The notes below the pieces were generated by a model that did not search any database, had not been told where the DNA came from, and saw only the letters and a list, made by a program, of their open reading frames with translations. Below, piece after piece: positions 62,487 through 64,000 of a DNA stretch of 64,000 nucleotides; positions within the stretch are counted from its first letter, which is position 1; each line of letters opens with the position of its first letter. The translations under genes and the position numbers were made by a program. Origin of the DNA: JARRQJ01 sp037381915 (GTDB lineage Bacteria > Pseudomonadota > Gammaproteobacteria > DRLM01); NCBI GenBank assembly GCA_037381915.1, contig JARRQJ010000022.1, positions 11,174-75,173 on the forward strand. Reading direction: 5' to 3'.

Positions 62487-62609
62487 GATACCCCCTCTCC
62501 CCCAGGGAGGTGAGGCGGAAAAAGCAAAAGGTCCGGTGGACCATTTACCCGCCGAACGGGTGCACAATGTTTTAATGCTCCCCGGCGGGAATAACGGGGT
62601 GAGGGGATC
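62487..62609. repeat. Possible MITE- or REP-like element with imperfect inverted ends
   Basis: The 123-base stretch is bounded by GATACCCCCTCTCCCC (62487-62502) and CGGGGTGAGGGGATC (62595-62609), which are imperfect inverted copies. The interior has further GC-rich inverted segments (CCGCCG...CGGCGG). The rest of the 350-base gap around it holds the orphan terminator and no gene. C-rich/G-rich ends of this kind are known in small repeated intergenic elements, but a single copy cannot prove repetition. Confidence 0.35.
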
Positions 62610-62651
62610 AGAAAACTTTATGATTCCTATAGGTTCAACCATGCCGGACAT

Positions 62652-63716
62652 TCACAACTTGGCCCGCCGATACTGGGGGGGCCACTCCACATCGACGCGC
62701 AAGGCGGCGGCCGCGTGCAAGGGCCAATAGGGATCGCGCAGCATCTCCCGGGCGAGAAACACCGCATCGGCTTGCCCGGTATGGAGAATATGCTCGGCCT
62801 GCGCCGGCGCGGTGATCAGCCCCACCGCGCCGGTGGCGATACCCGTCTCGCGGCGGATGCGCTCGGCGAATGGGGTCTGATAACCGGGGCTCGCCGGCAC
62901 CGGCGCGTTGGGGACCATCCCGCCGCTGGAACAGTCGATCATGTCTACGCCGAGCGCTTGCAGACGGCGGCACAGCGCCACCGACTGCTCCACGTCCCAC
63001 CCACTTTCCATCCAATCGGTAGCGGAGATGCGCACCAGCATGGGCAGGTCAGCCGGCCACACCTCGCGCACCGCGGCGGCGATGCGCAAAGGCAGACGCA
63101 TGCGGTTCTCCAGGGAGCCGCCGTAATCGTCATCGCGGCGATTGGCCAGGGGCGACAGAAACTCATGCAACAGGTAACCATGGGCCATGTGCAGTTCAAT
63201 ACACTGAAAGCCGGCGGCCAGGGCGCGTCGCGCCGCGGCAACGAAGGCCGCCGCCACCTCATCCATGTCCGCCGCATTCATCTCGCGGGGTGTCGCATAA
63301 CCGTCGGCGAAGGGTACGGCGCTGGGTGCCAGCGGCGTCCAGCCGCCGGCTGCCGCCGACAACGGTTTCCCTCCCCGCCACGGCAGGTCGGTGCCGGCCT
63401 TGCGCCCCGCATGGGCGAGCTGAATGGCCGGCACCGCGCCGTGATCGCTGATAAAAGCGGTGATGCGCTGGAAGGCCTCCGCATGAGCATCCGACCAGAT
63501 GCCGGAATCGTCAGGCGAGATCCGCCCCCCCGGCGTCACCGCCGTCGCCTCCACCATCACCATACCGGCGCCGCCCACGGCGCGGCTGCCCAGATGAACC
63601 AGGTGCCAATCGGTCGGCATCCCCTCGCGGCTGGAATACTGGCACATGGGCGACACGAAAATACGATTGCGAAAAGTGATTTTTCCGATCTTCAGAGGGG
63701 TGAACAACTGGCTCAC
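62652..63716 (-). CDS. NADH:flavin oxidoreductase of the old yellow enzyme family (YqjM-like)
   Basis: This 354-residue TIM-barrel flavoprotein uses FMN and NAD(P)H to reduce activated double bonds. It shows RNRIFVSPMCQYSSREGMP with the YqjM-type Cys, the His motif IELHMAHGYLLHEFLSPLAN followed by RRDDDYGGSLENRMRL, and the FMN-binding segments at the C-terminus (IDCSSGG; GLITAPAQAEHIL; ADAVFLAREMLRDPYWP). Length is normal. The true substrate is usually unknown for such enzymes. It is followed on the minus strand by the repeat-like element region. Confidence 0.93.
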   Translation of the reverse strand: MSQLFTPLKIGKITFRNRIFVSPMCQYSSREGMPTDWHLVHLGSRAVGGAGMVMVEATAVTPGGRISPDDSGIWSDAHAEAFQRITAFISDHGAVPAIQLAHAGRKAGTDLPWRGGKPLSAAAGGWTPLAPSAVPFADGYATPREMNAADMDEVAAAFVAAARRALAAGFQCIELHMAHGYLLHEFLSPLANRRDDDYGGSLENRMRLPLRIAAAVREVWPADLPMLVRISATDWMESGWDVEQSVALCRRLQALGVDMIDCSSGGMVPNAPVPASPGYQTPFAERIRRETGIATGAVGLITAPAQAEHILHTGQADAVFLAREMLRDPYWPLHAAAALRVDVEWPPQYRRAKL

Positions 63717-63826
63717 AATGCAGACTCCTTTCCCGCCGACCGCGGTGATTACGCGACGTCCCCCATAACGTATAAGGGTGACGGCAACTACGGATAGGAA
63801 CTATGACAATGATAAAGCGGAATCGC

Positions 63827-64000
63827 TCAGAGCTTCTGCAACAGCTTGTCCTGATAGCGCCGCTCACTGGCAAAATCGACGCCCTCGCCGCGGCTCTGGT
63901 TGAGGCGCAGCCGCAGGTAACGCAAGCGCCGCTCCGCCTGGGTGCGCTCGCCGCCGTCCCGCACACAGGCCAGCAACTGCTCCGCCTCCTTGATCTCTTG
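63827..64000 (-). CDS. C-terminal end of an unidentified helical protein
   Basis: The last 57 codons of a gene that enters from the right edge are visible on the minus strand, ending at TGA 63827-63829. The translation is rich in Glu, Arg, Leu and Gln (EAEQLLACVRDGGERTQAER; YQDKLLQKL at the end), suggesting a charged helix or coiled coil. No family can be named from this fragment. Confidence 0.5.
   Translation of the reverse strand, partial: QEIKEAEQLLACVRDGGERTQAERRLRYLRLRLNQSRGEGVDFASERRYQDKLLQKL

Overview
The window looks like chromosomal DNA of a moderately GC-rich Gammaproteobacterium. The evidence is gene order. On the minus strand the order tRNA-Pro, Arg, His, Lys, Leu, tig, clpP, clpX, lon, hupB, tRNA-Val, tRNA-Asp, ppiD (46.7 to 36.3 kb) matches the arrangement known from Pseudomonas and relatives. 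The block mltD, gloB, yafS-like methyltransferase, rnhA, dnaQ (23.2 to 18.2 kb) matches the neighbourhood known from E. coli. An archaeal-type fructose-1,6-bisphosphate aldolase/phosphatase at 0.55 kb points, by inference only, to an autotrophic or gluconeogenic lifestyle. No rRNA, insertion sequence, integrase, prophage or CRISPR array was seen.

Layout. 0 to 6.7 kb: the start of a membrane sensor, the aldolase/phosphatase, a secreted beta-propeller, DUF72 and DUF2835 genes, a thioredoxin-like protein, a lytic transglycosylase and a membrane methyltransferase-like protein. 6.9 to 11.3 kb: an RND efflux pump and its adaptor behind an AT-rich, operator-like tandem repeat. 11.9 to 18.1 kb: a BepA-type periplasmic metalloprotease, a two-gene 2-oxoacid dehydrogenase E1 without E2 or E3, a TerB-domain protein and a periplasmic ankyrin protein. 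18.2 to 23.2 kb: the dnaQ to mltD block. 23.7 kb: an orphan FKBP N-terminal domain with its own terminator. 24.1 to 30.7 kb: a four-gene oligopeptide ABC importer with fused ATPases. 31 to 36.2 kb: fabI, a dicarboxylate symporter, an RTX-repeat lipoprotein and a beta-barrel protein. 36.3 to 46.8 kb: the protein quality-control block and tRNAs. 46.8 to 49.1 kb: an MFS transporter and aroC. 49.7 to 50.7 kb: a decayed cytochrome b/c locus. 51 to 64 kb: mostly single genes, including a small lipoprotein, truncated hemoglobin, MtfA-like peptidase, MsbA-like ABC exporter, hydrolases, a VIT-family transporter, a geranylgeranyl-reductase-like flavoprotein and an old-yellow-enzyme-like protein.

How the genes fit together. 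Much of the window concerns the cell envelope and protein quality control: Trigger factor, ClpXP and Lon in the cytoplasm; PpiD, BepA and an FKBP-N protein at the envelope; lytic transglycosylases for the wall; RND, ABC and MFS transporters. The least ordinary items are the archaeal-type aldolase/phosphatase, the lipoprotein carrying RTX repeats beside a divergent beta-barrel gene, the catalytic-domain-less FKBP protein, the binding protein with both a lipobox and a C-terminal membrane anchor, and the decaying cytochrome locus. I did not find a convincing new multi-gene defence or mobile system.
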